NCBI GenBank assembly: GCA_911728435.2 | Contig: OU452199.1 | Span: 37,211,253-37,275,252, forward strand | Source: Apoderus coryli | Taxonomy: Eukaryota > Arthropoda > Insecta > Coleoptera > Attelabidae | DNA length: 64,000 nucleotides | Reading direction: 5' to 3' | Part shown: one piece after another, positions 35,885 through 46,074 of the stretch | How the letters are laid out: each line of letters begins with the position of its first letter | Position numbering within the stretch: the stretch's first letter is position 1 | Position numbers and translations under genes: made by a program | Notes under the pieces: model-generated | What the model was told of the DNA's origin: nothing | Database searches by the model: none | What the model saw: the letters and a program-made list of their open reading frames with translations, nothing else

Positions 35885-36120
35885 TAAGCATGTTGCCCTC
35901 GAGGCACGAATAGCTCTCCATATTGGGTAAGTGTAAAAGTAATATTGTTGTAACCTTTTTGTCATTTATCTTTCTCGTAAGACTTTTGGTGACCAACTAT
36001 ATATTTTTAAAAAATATATATATTTTTTTATCGCAGTCATCAGCTATTTTTTTTAAGGACGCCTATGGTACATGAATTTTTTGTCGTGTATTTTTAAGGG
36101 CAATTCAACTAGTTAAAAGG
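35885..36120 (-). repeat. Copy of the 43.3-44.0 kb repeat, left of a transposon
   Basis: GTTGCCCTCGAGGCACGAAT then AGCTCTCCATAT (about 35890-35922) and GACGCCTATGGTAC then CAATTCAACTAGTTAAA return reversed at 43265-44012. A middle portion is deleted here. The repeat continues at about 38365-38400 (GACCCTTTTTCTACTATTTA), so the transposon at 36129-38342 is inserted into it. Confidence 0.75.
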
Positions 36121-36128
36121 CTAAATAT

Positions 36129-38342
36129 CGAGGGTGTAATGCCAAAACCCGGTAAGTGACCAAAATCTCGAAAAACAGATTATTGAAGTAACCTAAGTTA
36201 TTTTTTCCACTCTATATGATGCAAAATTATTTAAGTCACTCCTGGTGGTAGTTTCATTAAATCTGAATTGATAAAAAGCCAGTAAATACTAATATTCAAA
36301 ATTTCTATAGAGGCAAATGCATTTATATATACTTACCAATAATTTCTGGCAAACTGGTAAAACTAAAACCCTATAATGTAATTTGTCGGATTGTCTAATG
36401 AAAATTTACAATTAATATAGGTTTATCACAACACTATAACTGTTGTTAAAGAGTTTTGACATTATACTATATATCATAAGATCTAGTTAAAATTTGGTAA
36501 ATCATTTTATTTGCTTTTCCTGTATATTCCATCTGTTTTAAAACTACTAAAAAGTCCTGCGAAAAGCCGCTAAATGGAGTTACAGCTTTCTGGTTTTATA
36601 TTTCATAGGCGCTTTTAGGAAAAATCGTCTTATACAAAACCCGATAAGTTGCATATAACGTATTTTGCCTGCGTTTTGCATAGTAACTATATGAAATGTG
36701 CGTGATAGCCAAAACTAGGTAAATGCGTTTCCTCATACATATTCTCCCAATTAAAAGAACTGGGCAGTGATACATACTATATTATTATAATTATTGATAA
36801 AGTATTATATTATATCGTTGGTGTAATTTAAATTTTTTACTATATATGTCTGAACGTACAAGAAGACTTATAAGCTTGGCTTTGAAATGTGTACATGATA
36901 GTTCAGGTAAGTTTGTTAGATATTTAGAGTAATTATATGTTTAACCTAAAATAACATAAGTTTGTTTTAAAGTTCTTTGATTTTGATTTGATTTTGATTT
37001 GGCAGAATCAGCAATGGTAGATTTGTGTGGAATTTCATCAGAATTGAATGACGTCAATGCAAAATCATAGCTGAAATGGAAGATATAATGGGCAGCAGTT
37101 TCAATTTAGACGAACCCATTTCCTTTGCAGGTTTGTTTTTCGAAAGCAAACCTAACTTTAAAATGATAATTATTTTAAAATATTTAACAGCTGATAGATC
37201 CATTTTATGGAGAGTATTCTGATGAATCCCACATATCAACCTAGTGATTAAGAAGTATATTTGATAACCGCACGAAACAGATTAATGGCGAAAAGATTTC
37301 GTGGATGAAAATTAAAAGAATAAAGTACGTTAAAGGAGAGAAAGATAAAATTTATTTTAATTATGACTTATCAGACAACTTTTTGACCCTAGACATTTCC
37401 CAAAATACGAAAGCTGTACCTTTAAGAACTCCTTTAACACGATCAAATTGAAAATATAATTACGAAGAACCAAATGAGTCTATAGTCTCCAAATGTGTGT
37501 AATTTCCTAAAACCTTGGCACAGCTTTATGATAGTTCCTTAACCATAAGTATTGCGAAAAAGAAAGATCTGTTGCAATTATGCAAGAAGGACATCATACC
37601 TGCAGAATTTCATGGTTGGATAAGCAGCCTTAAAACGTCTGAGGACATTAAAGAACGTATACCAGATCTTGGTATCCATGACGAAACCGATGATGAGTTT
37701 GAATGAAAGAGGAGAAGAAGAAGTTCAAATGTTTTATTTTGTTCAATTTGTTATCTTATGATTTATGTGTCCATTACTCTATTAGTTTTTTATACAATAA
37801 ATTCATCTAACTGTTTTATATTTATCTGTAGTTTTCATTTAAAAGCCATAATTGAAACGGACCTACGTATAAACTTTGGGGATTGATTGGTGATCAATGG
37901 ACAAATATAATAATACACGATATTGTAATGCGTTATAGTGAGTCCAGCATGGTCCGGATATCCTACAATATGTACCTACCTGAGTTAACATTTTTATATT
38001 CCCACAAAATCTTAAGCATACCTATAAGTGCTAAAGAAAAAGCTGAGTGAGATAATGACTGAACCTATACCTAAAATTTTTAAATATCTCTCATGCCAAA
38101 ACCCTATAAGTGAAGTACAATTATTAATTCTTTTTGATTTAAAAACATAATCTTAACCTTTTTAATAATCGAAAAACCTTAGTTGGAACAAAAAATAAAT
38201 TACTATTATGTGTAGAAAATTTTAAAAAAATCGATACAACCAGTTTCTAGTTATGATGTTGCAAATGTCTAAAAAAACTTTAAACCCGATTTTCTCTAAA
38301 AGTTAATTTTTGTCGTTATCGAGTTTTGGCTTTACACCCTCG
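36129..38342. mobile_element. 2.2-kb DNA transposon with subterminal repeats
   Basis: The ends are inverted: CGAGGGTGTAATGCCAAAAC on the left, CGAGGGTGTAAAGCCAAAAC on the right (reversed). Both are flanked by ATAT (36125-36128, 38343-38346), a possible 4-bp target duplication. Variants of the word CCAAAACCCGATAAGTG recur inside the ends (about 36142, 36640, 36710, 38097, 38320 reversed), like transposase binding sites. The flanks are one repeat family split in two, which supports the boundaries. The superfamily is not clear: ends and duplication do not fit Tc1/mariner (TA) or hAT (8 bp). Confidence 0.7.
36846..37706 (+). pseudogene. Spliced transposon-borne gene, broken; function unknown
   Basis: I cannot name the protein. 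A first exon MSERTRRLISLALKCVHDSS (36846-36906) ends in CAG|GTAAGT. Exon 2 (37006-37130, after TTGGCAG) encodes ESAMVDLCGISSELNDVNAK, then after a 1-base shift AEMEDIMGSSFNLDEPISFA, and ends in GCAG|GTTTGT. A third exon starts after TTTAACAG (37190) and carries KISWMKIKRIKYV, KDKIYFNYDLSDNF, a stop, then LYDSSLTISIAKKKDLLQLC and KKDIIPAEFHGWISSL to an acidic end (DETDDEFE) at 37706. A polyadenylation signal AATAAA follows at 37796. I recall similar small proteins as frequent transposon passengers in insects, but am unsure. At least one frameshift and two stops break it. No DDE motifs are seen. Confidence 0.55.
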
Positions 38343-38349
38343 ATATATC

Positions 38350-38915
38350 AATTCTAGTCTAATGTTTTTGACCCTTTTTCTACTATTTATGTACGCATAA
38401 TATGTAAACAAGTTGAAATAAAAAAAAATAATTTTTTGGTTTGTTTTGTTTATACAGGGTGATTGTTGGTCCTTGGTATATATTAGACATTTTTGGAAAA
38501 CTAAGCATACGATTGTTTCGTGAATTTGTGTGATTACTCAATGTTATTTATGCCACTTCCGGTTGTATTTTTGGATTCCTTTTCTTATTTCGTCAACTGA
38601 ATGGACAGATTCTTGCTCTTCTGGCTTTAGTTCAAGAATTTCTTGAAAAATCAATTTTTCTCACAGAGTGACTACTATATAAGGTCACAGAGGTATAACC
38701 GTAAATTGTATAATGAGATCTGCTAATAACAAATATGTCAAATGGAACAACCTTCAGTTTAGTTGCCTGTGTAAGTTTTCTATAAATACCCTGTATATTA
38801 TTAATTATTCTAAAAGACAATCAAATTCCCTTTCAAATGATATGGCATGTTCCTATACCTAAATAGTAAGGTTTTGGTAATAGAAACATTGTTTTATTTT
38901 TTTCAATATATCTAA
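38350..38915. other. Repeat flank and unassigned DNA
   Basis: 38350-38420 continues the repeat interrupted by the transposon. At 38455 ATACAGGGTGATTGTTGG is a Tc1/mariner-type end without partner. No gene. Confidence 0.4.
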
Positions 38916-38917
38916 TA

Positions 38918-39065
38918 TACAGGGTGTCCCCGAAAATGTGGGAAATTTATCGGATATTTTTCTTTCCAGCGCCGGGCACTCCTATTGGAACTTGTCATCT
39001 AATCTAATGTTTCATGTTCTGCCTCTATTCGAGAGAATTCTCCACATTTTCCTAGACACCCTGTA
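38918..39065. mobile_element. 148-bp MITE with mariner-type ends
   Basis: The left end TACAGGGTGTCCCCGAAAAT then GTGG returns inverted as CCACATTTTCCTAGACACCC then TGTA. The element is flanked by TA-rich sequence. It is short, noncoding, and a textbook Tc1/mariner MITE. Confidence 0.85.
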
Positions 39066-39069
39066 TATA

Positions 39070-40045
39070 TTCTAACTAGTAGAGTGTTTGTCCTTTACTA
39101 ATGAACGTATCTTAAAAATAATTGCTCAAATGGAGTTTTAATGAACTCATGCGCAATGTGGCAACACATTTAATAGAATGCTCATGTTAAAAGTAGCCTC
39201 CTATATGTATTATTTTGTCTTCTTCTGAAGCCATAAGCTTCGGTAAATATCGTTTCGCTCTCACTTTAGACCCATAATTAAAGAAATTATTTTGCAATCG
39301 TGCAAACTTTCTCTTGTGCATTGGTTTTCGATCAGGATATTTCTCATTAAACTTTCTACATGTTCTTTTAATTATTTTGTTCCATTAACCATAAATAATA
39401 AATGTTCATTTGAGTTATTATTTTCAAGACACTTTCGTTAATAAACAACAAACTTTTTACTAGTTAGGCACTAATGGCCGTTTGCACCAACCATTTTAGG
39501 CAGCACCTAACGTTTCTTGTATTTTGGTGCTTTTTCGTTCCCTAACTTAGCCTGGTGATCGCTAAACTTAGGTGTAGATATTCGGGCACCTAACATATAT
39601 CCGAAAGTGGCCCAAATATCAAAATACATATTATAGACTGAGACTGATATATTGGATTTATTTGGGTACTCACTCAAATTTTCAATACAATACTTTGCTT
39701 AGTTTTCCCAAAACTTCTAATGTAAAATCGACCTATAATCTCCCTGTATCTGCAAAAGTTTGATGATTATGCCTGAATTGTGTTCAGAATTATATTATTT
39801 AGTGGTGTAAATCGTATTCTTTTGTTGTTTATTAAGTAATTATCTATTCTATCACATATATCTTTATTTTCAGGGCCACTATTCTATTTTAAACTTGTTT
39901 GGTATTGAGGCAGGTAAACTTTTAAAATAAGGCAACAACAGATGGCGGTACATGTTTAAAAGCGGCGCTAAATCATGATATTTTACAGAAATAGTCATTC
40001 GTATTTTAAGTACAGGGTGGGCAAATATCGATGTTTTTATACGGT
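39070..40045. other. No gene; partial MITE at 39476-39610
   Basis: At 39476 GGCCGTTTGCACCAACCATT starts a repeat whose ends resemble a common insect MITE (GGTGCAAACGGCC); its right end near 39605 is poorly matched. A lone end ACAGGGTGGGCAAATATCG lies at 40012. Confidence 0.4.
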
Positions 40046-40200
40046 ACAGCTTACAGAGCCGGATCTAGGGGAGGCAAGAGAGAGGGCGGCAAAACAGCAG
40101 ACACTGCCTTTCTATTTTTTTATATATTAATTTATTAATAAAACATATCTAGTAATAATTTTTAGCTCTCCATATCATATACGAGGATGTAATATATGTA

Positions 40201-42041
40201 TACAGTATGTCCACGGATGCGGTTAACAAGAGGACAAATGGACCAAAAATTGAAAGATACGAAAAAAGTTATTCTTGATAAAAATTTTTGCTTGTCTAAA
40301 AAATAAGAACTACCATGCAAAAAAAATATTTTTATTAAACAGGGCGTCTCAAAAAGGCATAAATATAAAATTAAACAAGAGCAAACAGTAATATTTTGGT
40401 GTATTAGCGTAAAATGATAAATAGAAAATATGCTCCAAATTTAATCCTGACCCTGATTCCAGAGTTACAGAAGAATATTTAAATTTATGAAAATATATTT
40501 TTTTTCATGTGTACATGTCCGCTATTTAATACTTTTACTTAATTATTACCTTTACATTAGGTACCTTATTGTTGTTGTAGTAGTTGTCAGTGTCAAAAAA
40601 ATTTTTGCTTGTCGAAAAAATAAGAACTACCTACTATGAAAAAAATTATTTTTATTAAACAGGGCGTGTCAAAAAGACATAAACATAAAATTAAACAAAT
40701 TCAAATGAAAATTGAAACGAAAATTAATAAACAGAAATAATCATAATGCATTCATGATCAACCATATTCAACACACTTCACACTGCTTCCTAATGTGATC
40801 AAAACTGGCTCCAATCTCTTGAATTGTCAATGATTCCATGGCTCTCCTGATTCTTAATTTTAAAAGTTCAATATTGGAATCCATTGGTTGCGCATAGGTA
40901 AGCTGCTTTAGACGGCCCCAAAGGAAAGAATCGGCTGATTTCAGGTCGGGACTTCTTGGGGCCATAAAATTGGTCCATTTCTTCCTATCCATCTGACACC
41001 GAATCTCTGGTTCAGCCATTCTCTAACCTCTCCAGCGCAATGTGCAGGGCATCCATTGTGTTGAAAATACATTGCGTTGCGATTATCCAGGGGCAGCTCT
41101 TCGAGATGATCGCAAAAGAATGTATCTAATTGTTGCAAATAGCTTGCTCTGTTACAAGTACCATCGAAAAAATAAGGGCTAATGATACCGTAATATGAAA
41201 TAGCACACCACACATTGATTTTTTTTGCAGTACTGGCGTCTTGCGGGAATTCTAAATTCGGGATTCTCTTTACTCCAATATCTCACATGTTAAGAAGCTA
41301 CAGTTCCGTTGGTTGAAAATATTGATTCATCAGAAAATATTATAAGCTTGTGAAAATTTCTATTGCCGTTTAGAATCTGATTTCCAACCCACAAACAAAA
41401 ACCTAGCCTTTGTGCTTCATCCCCAGCCTCCAAAGTTTGGTTGAAATGAGGCTTGTAAGGATACATTTAATTTTCTTTTAAAACTTTTTGAATGGTAGAT
41501 TTTCCCACCACCTCTAAATTCTTAGCCCTGTTTCTTAAAGAAAGCAATGGATTTTAATTTACTGCTTCCAATATCAAAACTGTACTGGCATCGTCCTCAT
41601 TATATTGTTTCTTTTCGTTTTTAATATCAAAAACTGATTCTGTTCTTTCAAATTTTTTCACCAATTTGTGAACAGCAACTTTCGAAACGTATACGCCAGG
41701 AAATTTCCGATGGAATTCCTCTACGACATAGCGATAAGAGCAATTTTTTTTAATAAATTTAAATATTCTTCTGTAACTCTGGAATCAGGGTCAGGATTAC
41801 ATTTGGAGCATTTTTTCTATTTATGAGTTTACGCTAAGACACCAAAATATGACTGTTTGCTCTTGTTTAATTTTATATTTATGCCTTTTTGAGACGGCCT
41901 GTTTAATAAAAATTTTTTTTTTTCATGGTAGTTCTTATTTTTTCGACAAGCAAACATTTTTATCAAGAATAGCTTTTTTTCGTATCTTTCAATTTTTGGT
42001 CCATTTGTCCTCTTGTTAACCGCATCCGTGGACATACTGTA
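40201..42041 (-). mobile_element. Full-length mariner-type transposon with long inverted ends
   Basis: Inverted ends of about 290 bp: TACAGTATGTCCACGGATGC (40201) returns as GCATCCGTGGACATACTGTA (42041). The flank is TA on both sides. A third, direct copy of the inner end sequence (TTGTCGAAAAAATAAGAACT then AAACAGGGCGTGTC) lies at about 40600-40690. The repeats at 909-1700 share the outermost end. Confidence 0.85.
40768..41770 (-). pseudogene. Transposase of the 40.2-42.0 kb transposon, inactivated
   Basis: DDE-type transposase (DDE_3/ITm) on the minus strand. The reading order is EEFHRKFPGVYVSKVAVHKL (N-terminal helix-turn-helix), FHKLIIFSDESIF (first catalytic Asp), VWCAISYYGIISPYFFDGT (split by a shift), LPLDNRNAMYFQHNGCPAHC, VREWLNQRFGVRWIGRNGPI, LWP, then in another frame APRSPDLKSADSFLWG, ending in FDHIRKQCEVC. 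In the second box the usual FQHDG is FQHNG, so the second catalytic Asp is Asn. At least two stops and a frameshift near 40980 also break it. The start is approximate. Confidence 0.8.
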
Positions 42042-42579
42042 TATGGAGACTATTAGTTTCATGAAAAAATTTTTTTTTTTTTAATTTCACAGGAAATACT
42101 TGTTTTTGGTAATTTTATACATAAATAAGTAGTTTTAAAAAAATGTCTGTCTGTCAGTCTGTCTGTCTGTCTGTCTGTCTGTCTGTATGCACGAAAACGC
42201 AAAAACTACTTAAACAGATTTTAACCAAATTTGGTACAAAAATACTATAGGACATGGTAAGAAGCTGATTTGATTTTGGGAAACATTGAGCGTAGGCAAG
42301 GGGTTTAAAAGAGGGTTCAAAAATTAAAAAAAATCATAGTTCTTAAACTTATCTAAAATACTGCATAATTTTTTACGCAATTTAATTGAACATAACCTAA
42401 AATATTGAACATAAAATATTAGATCACATTGGCGCTCGAAAATAGTGTAAAATGGGGTAAAAAATATTTAAAAAAAACGTGCTTTTTAAACATAGCAGAA
42501 ATATTAACTAATTAGAAATGGGCTTGTTTAACAAAACAAGACTTAAAATCCGAGAGTTTGTCTGTCAACCACTATACTT

Positions 42580-42623
42580 TCACCAGACGGCCGTTTCGTC
42601 GATCCACGACTCATCAGTGGTGA
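42580..42623 (-). ncRNA. Canonical hammerhead ribozyme, left arm
   Basis: Minus strand, 5' to 3': stem I TCACCA with TGGTGA (six pairs); core CTGATGA; stem II GTCG/CGAC with loop TGGAT; GAAA; stem III ACG/CGT around GC; cleavage base C (GTC). No bulge, unlike the other motifs here. This is the most complete hammerhead in the window and follows the same pattern as insect satellite and retrozyme hammerheads. A self-cleaving transcript is inferred from the fold. Confidence 0.8.
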
Positions 42624-42632
42624 TCGGATCGG

Positions 42633-42672
42633 ATCACTGATGAGTCGTGGATCGACGAAACGGCCGTCTGGT
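42633..42672 (+). ncRNA. Canonical hammerhead ribozyme, right arm
   Basis: Plus strand mirror of the left-arm motif: stem I ATCA/TGGT (one G-T wobble), CTGATGA (42637-42643), stem II GTCG/CGAC, GAAAC (42657-42661), stem III ACG/CGT, cleavage base C at 42668. The stem I is shorter than in the left arm because the centre of the palindrome intervenes. Confidence 0.75.
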
Positions 42673-44267
42673 GATAGTATAGTGGTTGACAGACAAACTC
42701 TCGGAATTTAAGTCTTGTTTTGTTAAACAAGCCTATTTCAAATATGTGCGATCCCGCTTAAGGGAGTATCGGCGCGTCTATGTGTTGGTAGTTGCTTTAT
42801 GGGGTCAGAGACCTCCCAGGCAGCCGATATAGGAACTGTTGTTCACTCGGCGTACTACCAACGAAAAAACTAGATGTCGCCAAATACATCCTTTTACATA
42901 TTAACTAATTATTTAGAGCTTTAATAGAATATAACTTATTAAATGTGTCATAAATAACTTACTTTCATAGGCGTTCGTAAATAGTGGAAAAGAAATATGG
43001 AATGAATTTTCATAGTTGTGATAGAATATAACCTAAAAAATGTTACATAAAAGAATTGGTTCACACAGGCGTTCGAAAATAGTCTAAAAAAAGGGTCAAA
43101 AACGAAAAAAAATTGTTTCTCAAATATACCAGAAAAATTGGGTAATTATATATAGCTTTGATATAAGATAACCTAAAAAATACAGCATAAAATTTGTATT
43201 TACATAGGCGTACGTAAATAGTAGAAAAAGGGGTAAAATGAAAAAAAATTAAAATGTAAAAAAATTTATATTTAACTAGTTGAATTGGTGTTAAAAATAC
43301 ACCACAAAAATTAATGTACCATAGGCGTCCGTGAAAATTCTATAAAAGGGTCAGAAAAAATTTGTATCTGTGATAACTCAAAAACCACTTAACGGATTTT
43401 AACCACATTTGGTACGAAAATACTACAGGATATTTATAGGTGGTGATTAACATTGAGCGTAGACAAGGGGTTTAAAAGAGGGTTCAAAAATTTAAAAAAT
43501 CATAGTTCTTAAACTTATCCGAAATATTGAATAATTTTTCATAGTTGTGATAGAATATAACCTAAAAAATTTTACATTAAAGAATTGGTTCACGCAGGTG
43601 TTCGAAAAAGGGTCAAAAACGAAAAAAAAATGTTTTTCTAAATATAACAGAAAAATTGGCGACTTATATATAGCTTTGATATAAGATAACCTACAACATG
43701 CAACAATTTTGTTTATATAGGGGTTCGTAAATGGTAGAAAAGGGGGCAAAATAAATTTTAGAATAAAACTAAAAAAAAATCAATTATTTTGCGTACAAGA
43801 ACTTGGCGTAGAAGATCTGAAATATAAAATATGTACGTATCAATAGTGCCTCCAAACAGAAGAAAAAGGAACACAACCCGATACTTAGAAAAAATAGCTG
43901 ATGTCTAAAGCAAAAAAATATATATAAAAATTTAGATAAATGACAAAAAGGTCATAAAATTATTACTTTTACACTTAAATATGGAGAGCTATTCGTGCCT
44001 CGAGGGCAACAGTTTATGTTTTATTGTACTGACCGACTGCCGAACCGCTCCATAATGAGCATACTTAATGTACCCTTTTTGGAGGAAATACAGCCTACAC
44101 AGAGGAATACTCTAACCTAACGCCCTAACGTACGCTATTTTTTTTTAATGTGTCGTAATATTTTTAAACATAGACACTTTTTTATTCAATCAACCAATAG
44201 GTACCTACAAATATAAGCGTACAAAGCACTTTATTAGAGGCTACTACTACAGATGATCTCAAGCTAC

Positions 44268-44296
44268 CTGAAGAAGGCAGAAATTTGTACCGAAAC
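44268..44296 (+). ncRNA. Hammerhead-like motif, CTGAAGA type
   Basis: CTGAAGA, a spacer with irregular pairing (GG..CC outside, CAG/TTG inside), then GAAAC-GTT-GTA. The core and minimal stem III follow the Penelope-type pattern; stem I is not evident. Confidence 0.45.
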
Positions 44297-44499
44297 GTTG
44301 TAATATTCTGACATGAAATGAATTTTAAATATAAAGCTTTTCTGTAAATAAATTTTGAACCTACGCTCCAAGAATGGTTTCTGAGTAAAATCTAACGCCT
44401 CTTTGTTGAATACGCAAACATAATAATTGACTGGACGGGGGTGGCAATTTATAAATTTGCCCCCCATAGCAAAATTCCTAGATTCGGCCCTGACAAGTT

Positions 44500-45480
44500 A
44501 GACCGTAAAACCAAAGATTAATGTACTAATCTTTGGTAGTGTGAAACAAATTTCCACCATAACTAAAAGTCGTGTTACTTTATATAACAAGCAATTCGTA
44601 AATTTATATAGTTGGTTCCTTTGCCTTTTCAATAATTGCTGATCCTATGGATTCCCTAACTAGTTTTTTTGTTAAATTACAGGGACATTGTGAGTTAAAA
44701 ATAAATTAAGGATTTATAAACTCATAGAAGATAGTAAACAACGGCATATTATTTGTTTCACTCTCTTCCAACTAGTAACTTTTATGGAATTTCTTACAAA
44801 TCTCTTCAATATTGAGTACCTTGTTTGTGTCAACAGAAAAATATAAAATTAGCATGTACTTGCTGAAATTCTCATTCCCGAATGAAAACTTACACAATGC
44901 GCAATTTCGAAAATATTTTATCCAATTTAAGTTTTATGGTTTCTACAGCTTCGTAGACATAAATTTAATGAATGTGCAATATTAAAATAACATCTACGGA
45001 AAACATCAGAAAGATGTTATAGGAAGGATATACTATAATATTATTATATTTTTCTAAATGAGATGAGATCTGTATAAATCTGGCTATATCGTTAAATTTT
45101 TATTTTCTTTCCAATTTTACGATGCTGCTGCATCGGTATTTTCGTTTATTATCTCGCTCGCTCAAACATTGTTGGTTGGAACGAAGCGAAAAGGTAAAAT
45201 GGACAGACCTTCTGCTTGCACAATTTTGTCAATATTTTAAACCAATTTGCTGTATTTCAATACTGCCGTCGTAATAAAGAAGATCGAATGTTACAGTTAC
45301 ATAGTTTCAGTGGCCGTTTGTGGCAGTTGAAGGGGCAACGCCCCGCCCCTCCCCCGCCCCACCCATACGGCACGCTACTGTTTTGGGTATGGGTACTTTT
45401 AAAAGTAACACATCAGTTTTCATATCGAAACTTTAAAAATTTCGAACGGGTTTGTTGCTGTACAGGAGTGAACAAAAAGG
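44500..45480. other. No gene; one GC-rich patch
   Basis: A patch of C-rich sequence at 45335-45375 (CCCCGCCCCTCCCCCGCCCC) gives a proline-rich open frame (45216-45509) that I take as chance; no motif is seen. Confidence 0.35.
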
Positions 45481-45486
45481 TACATT

Positions 45487-45979
45487 TTATTCTAAACAAC
45501 ACCCTGTAGAAAAAACTCACGACCGGATAATGATTTTTTTGCAACATTTTGAAGCCCCATCTTTTATGAACAACCTGTTTTTTGATTCATACCGATATCT
45601 GTATTCTTAAAGGAAAAATACTGGTTTCAAAGAAATAATGCTTCAAAAAAAAATAAAAATTATTGCAAAGTTCGCTGTGATGACCGGTTTCCATAAGAAT
45701 GTCAACAAGTTCTTTTCAAAAAATTACAGTACTTTATTAAGTTTGTTGAAGCGTGTTTTGTTGTGTGTTTCGGAGTTGTTTGGTAAGCGATAAGTGAATT
45801 TAAAAACGATGAGCCCAGAAGAAGTGGCACAAGCCGTTGCTCTGCAAGACGATGGCCGTCCGATTAGGTATATCGCAGAAAGACTTCGCCATCCACGCAG
45901 TATGGTCTCCGATGTGATACAAAGGTTCAGACAAACTGGTTCTTATTCAAGAAGACAAAAAAGTTCACAGTACACGTAA
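45487..45979 (+). pseudogene. Tc1/mariner transposase N-terminus, truncated
   Basis: A frame with MSPEEVAQAVALQDDGRPIR then YIAERLRHPRSMVSDVIQRF and RQTGSYSRRQ (about 45809-45960) is the helix-turn-helix N-terminus of Tc1-like transposases: TPEEAAQAVALL, VA..L.V..S.V, RF..TGSYSRR. It stops at 45979; the following sequence is unrelated and soon becomes a LINE. ACACCCTGTAG at 45500-45510 may be part of the element's end. Only about 60 of some 340 residues remain, but these are unbroken. Confidence 0.7.
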
Positions 45980-46074
45980 TAAAAAGCTAGGAAAGCCACT
46001 ATACCCACTTTCCAAGCTTTTTTATTCGTAAAAGTATTTACCAACTGGTCACAATCCAAACTGTCTAATACAGA

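Larger units (their letters stand above)
42515..42739. repeat. 225-bp near-perfect palindrome carrying two hammerheads
   Basis: Arms of about 105 bp are almost identical when inverted: GGCTTGTTTAACAAAACAAG (42521) returns as CTTGTTTTGTTAAACAAGCC (42732), with GAGAGTTTGTCTGTCAACCA returning at 42682-42701. The loop is about 14 bases (42620-42633, GATCGGATC inside). Each arm includes a hammerhead sequence pointing outwards from the centre. The sequence after it (42743-42895) belongs to the same family, as shown by the copy at 6120-6378. Confidence 0.9.
42060..44020. repeat. Repeat with internal duplications and a (GTCT)n run
   Basis: A tetranucleotide run GTCTGTCT (42145-42186) is followed by AACCAAATTTGGTACAAAAA then TTGAGCGTAGGCAAGGGGTT (near 42280), repeated about 1.2 kb on (43400-43480) with TTGAGCGTAGACAAGGGGTT. 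Between them a shorter unit of about 180 bases (AGGCGTTCGAAAATAG, CCTAAAAAAT, GGGTCAAAAACG) recurs four or five times. The right end GAGCTATTCGTGCCTCGAGG (43988-44007) matches 35885-36120 reversed. No coding frame. It looks like a nonautonomous element with internal tandem repeats, interrupted by 42515-42900. Confidence 0.75.
40054..44492. mobile_element. hAT-like element split by nested insertions
   Basis: The left end CAGAGCCGGATCTAGG and the reversed right end CAGGGCCGAATCTAGG are inverted copies with the CAG(A/G)GCCG start usual for hAT elements. The flanking 8 bases are ACAGCTTA and ACAAGTTA (6 of 8 equal), fitting the 8-bp duplication of hAT. Between them lie a mariner-type transposon (40201-42041), a repeat array (42060-44020) and a palindrome. 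No hAT transposase is visible. Since the ends are short the pairing is a proposal. Confidence 0.45.

Noticed and set aside
42145..42186. CRISPR-like or other prokaryotic array
   Set aside because: It is a simple (GTCT)n microsatellite; nothing in the window is prokaryotic.
45216..45509. Proline-rich frame in a C-rich patch
   Set aside because: Prolines come from a short low-complexity C run; nothing else supports coding.
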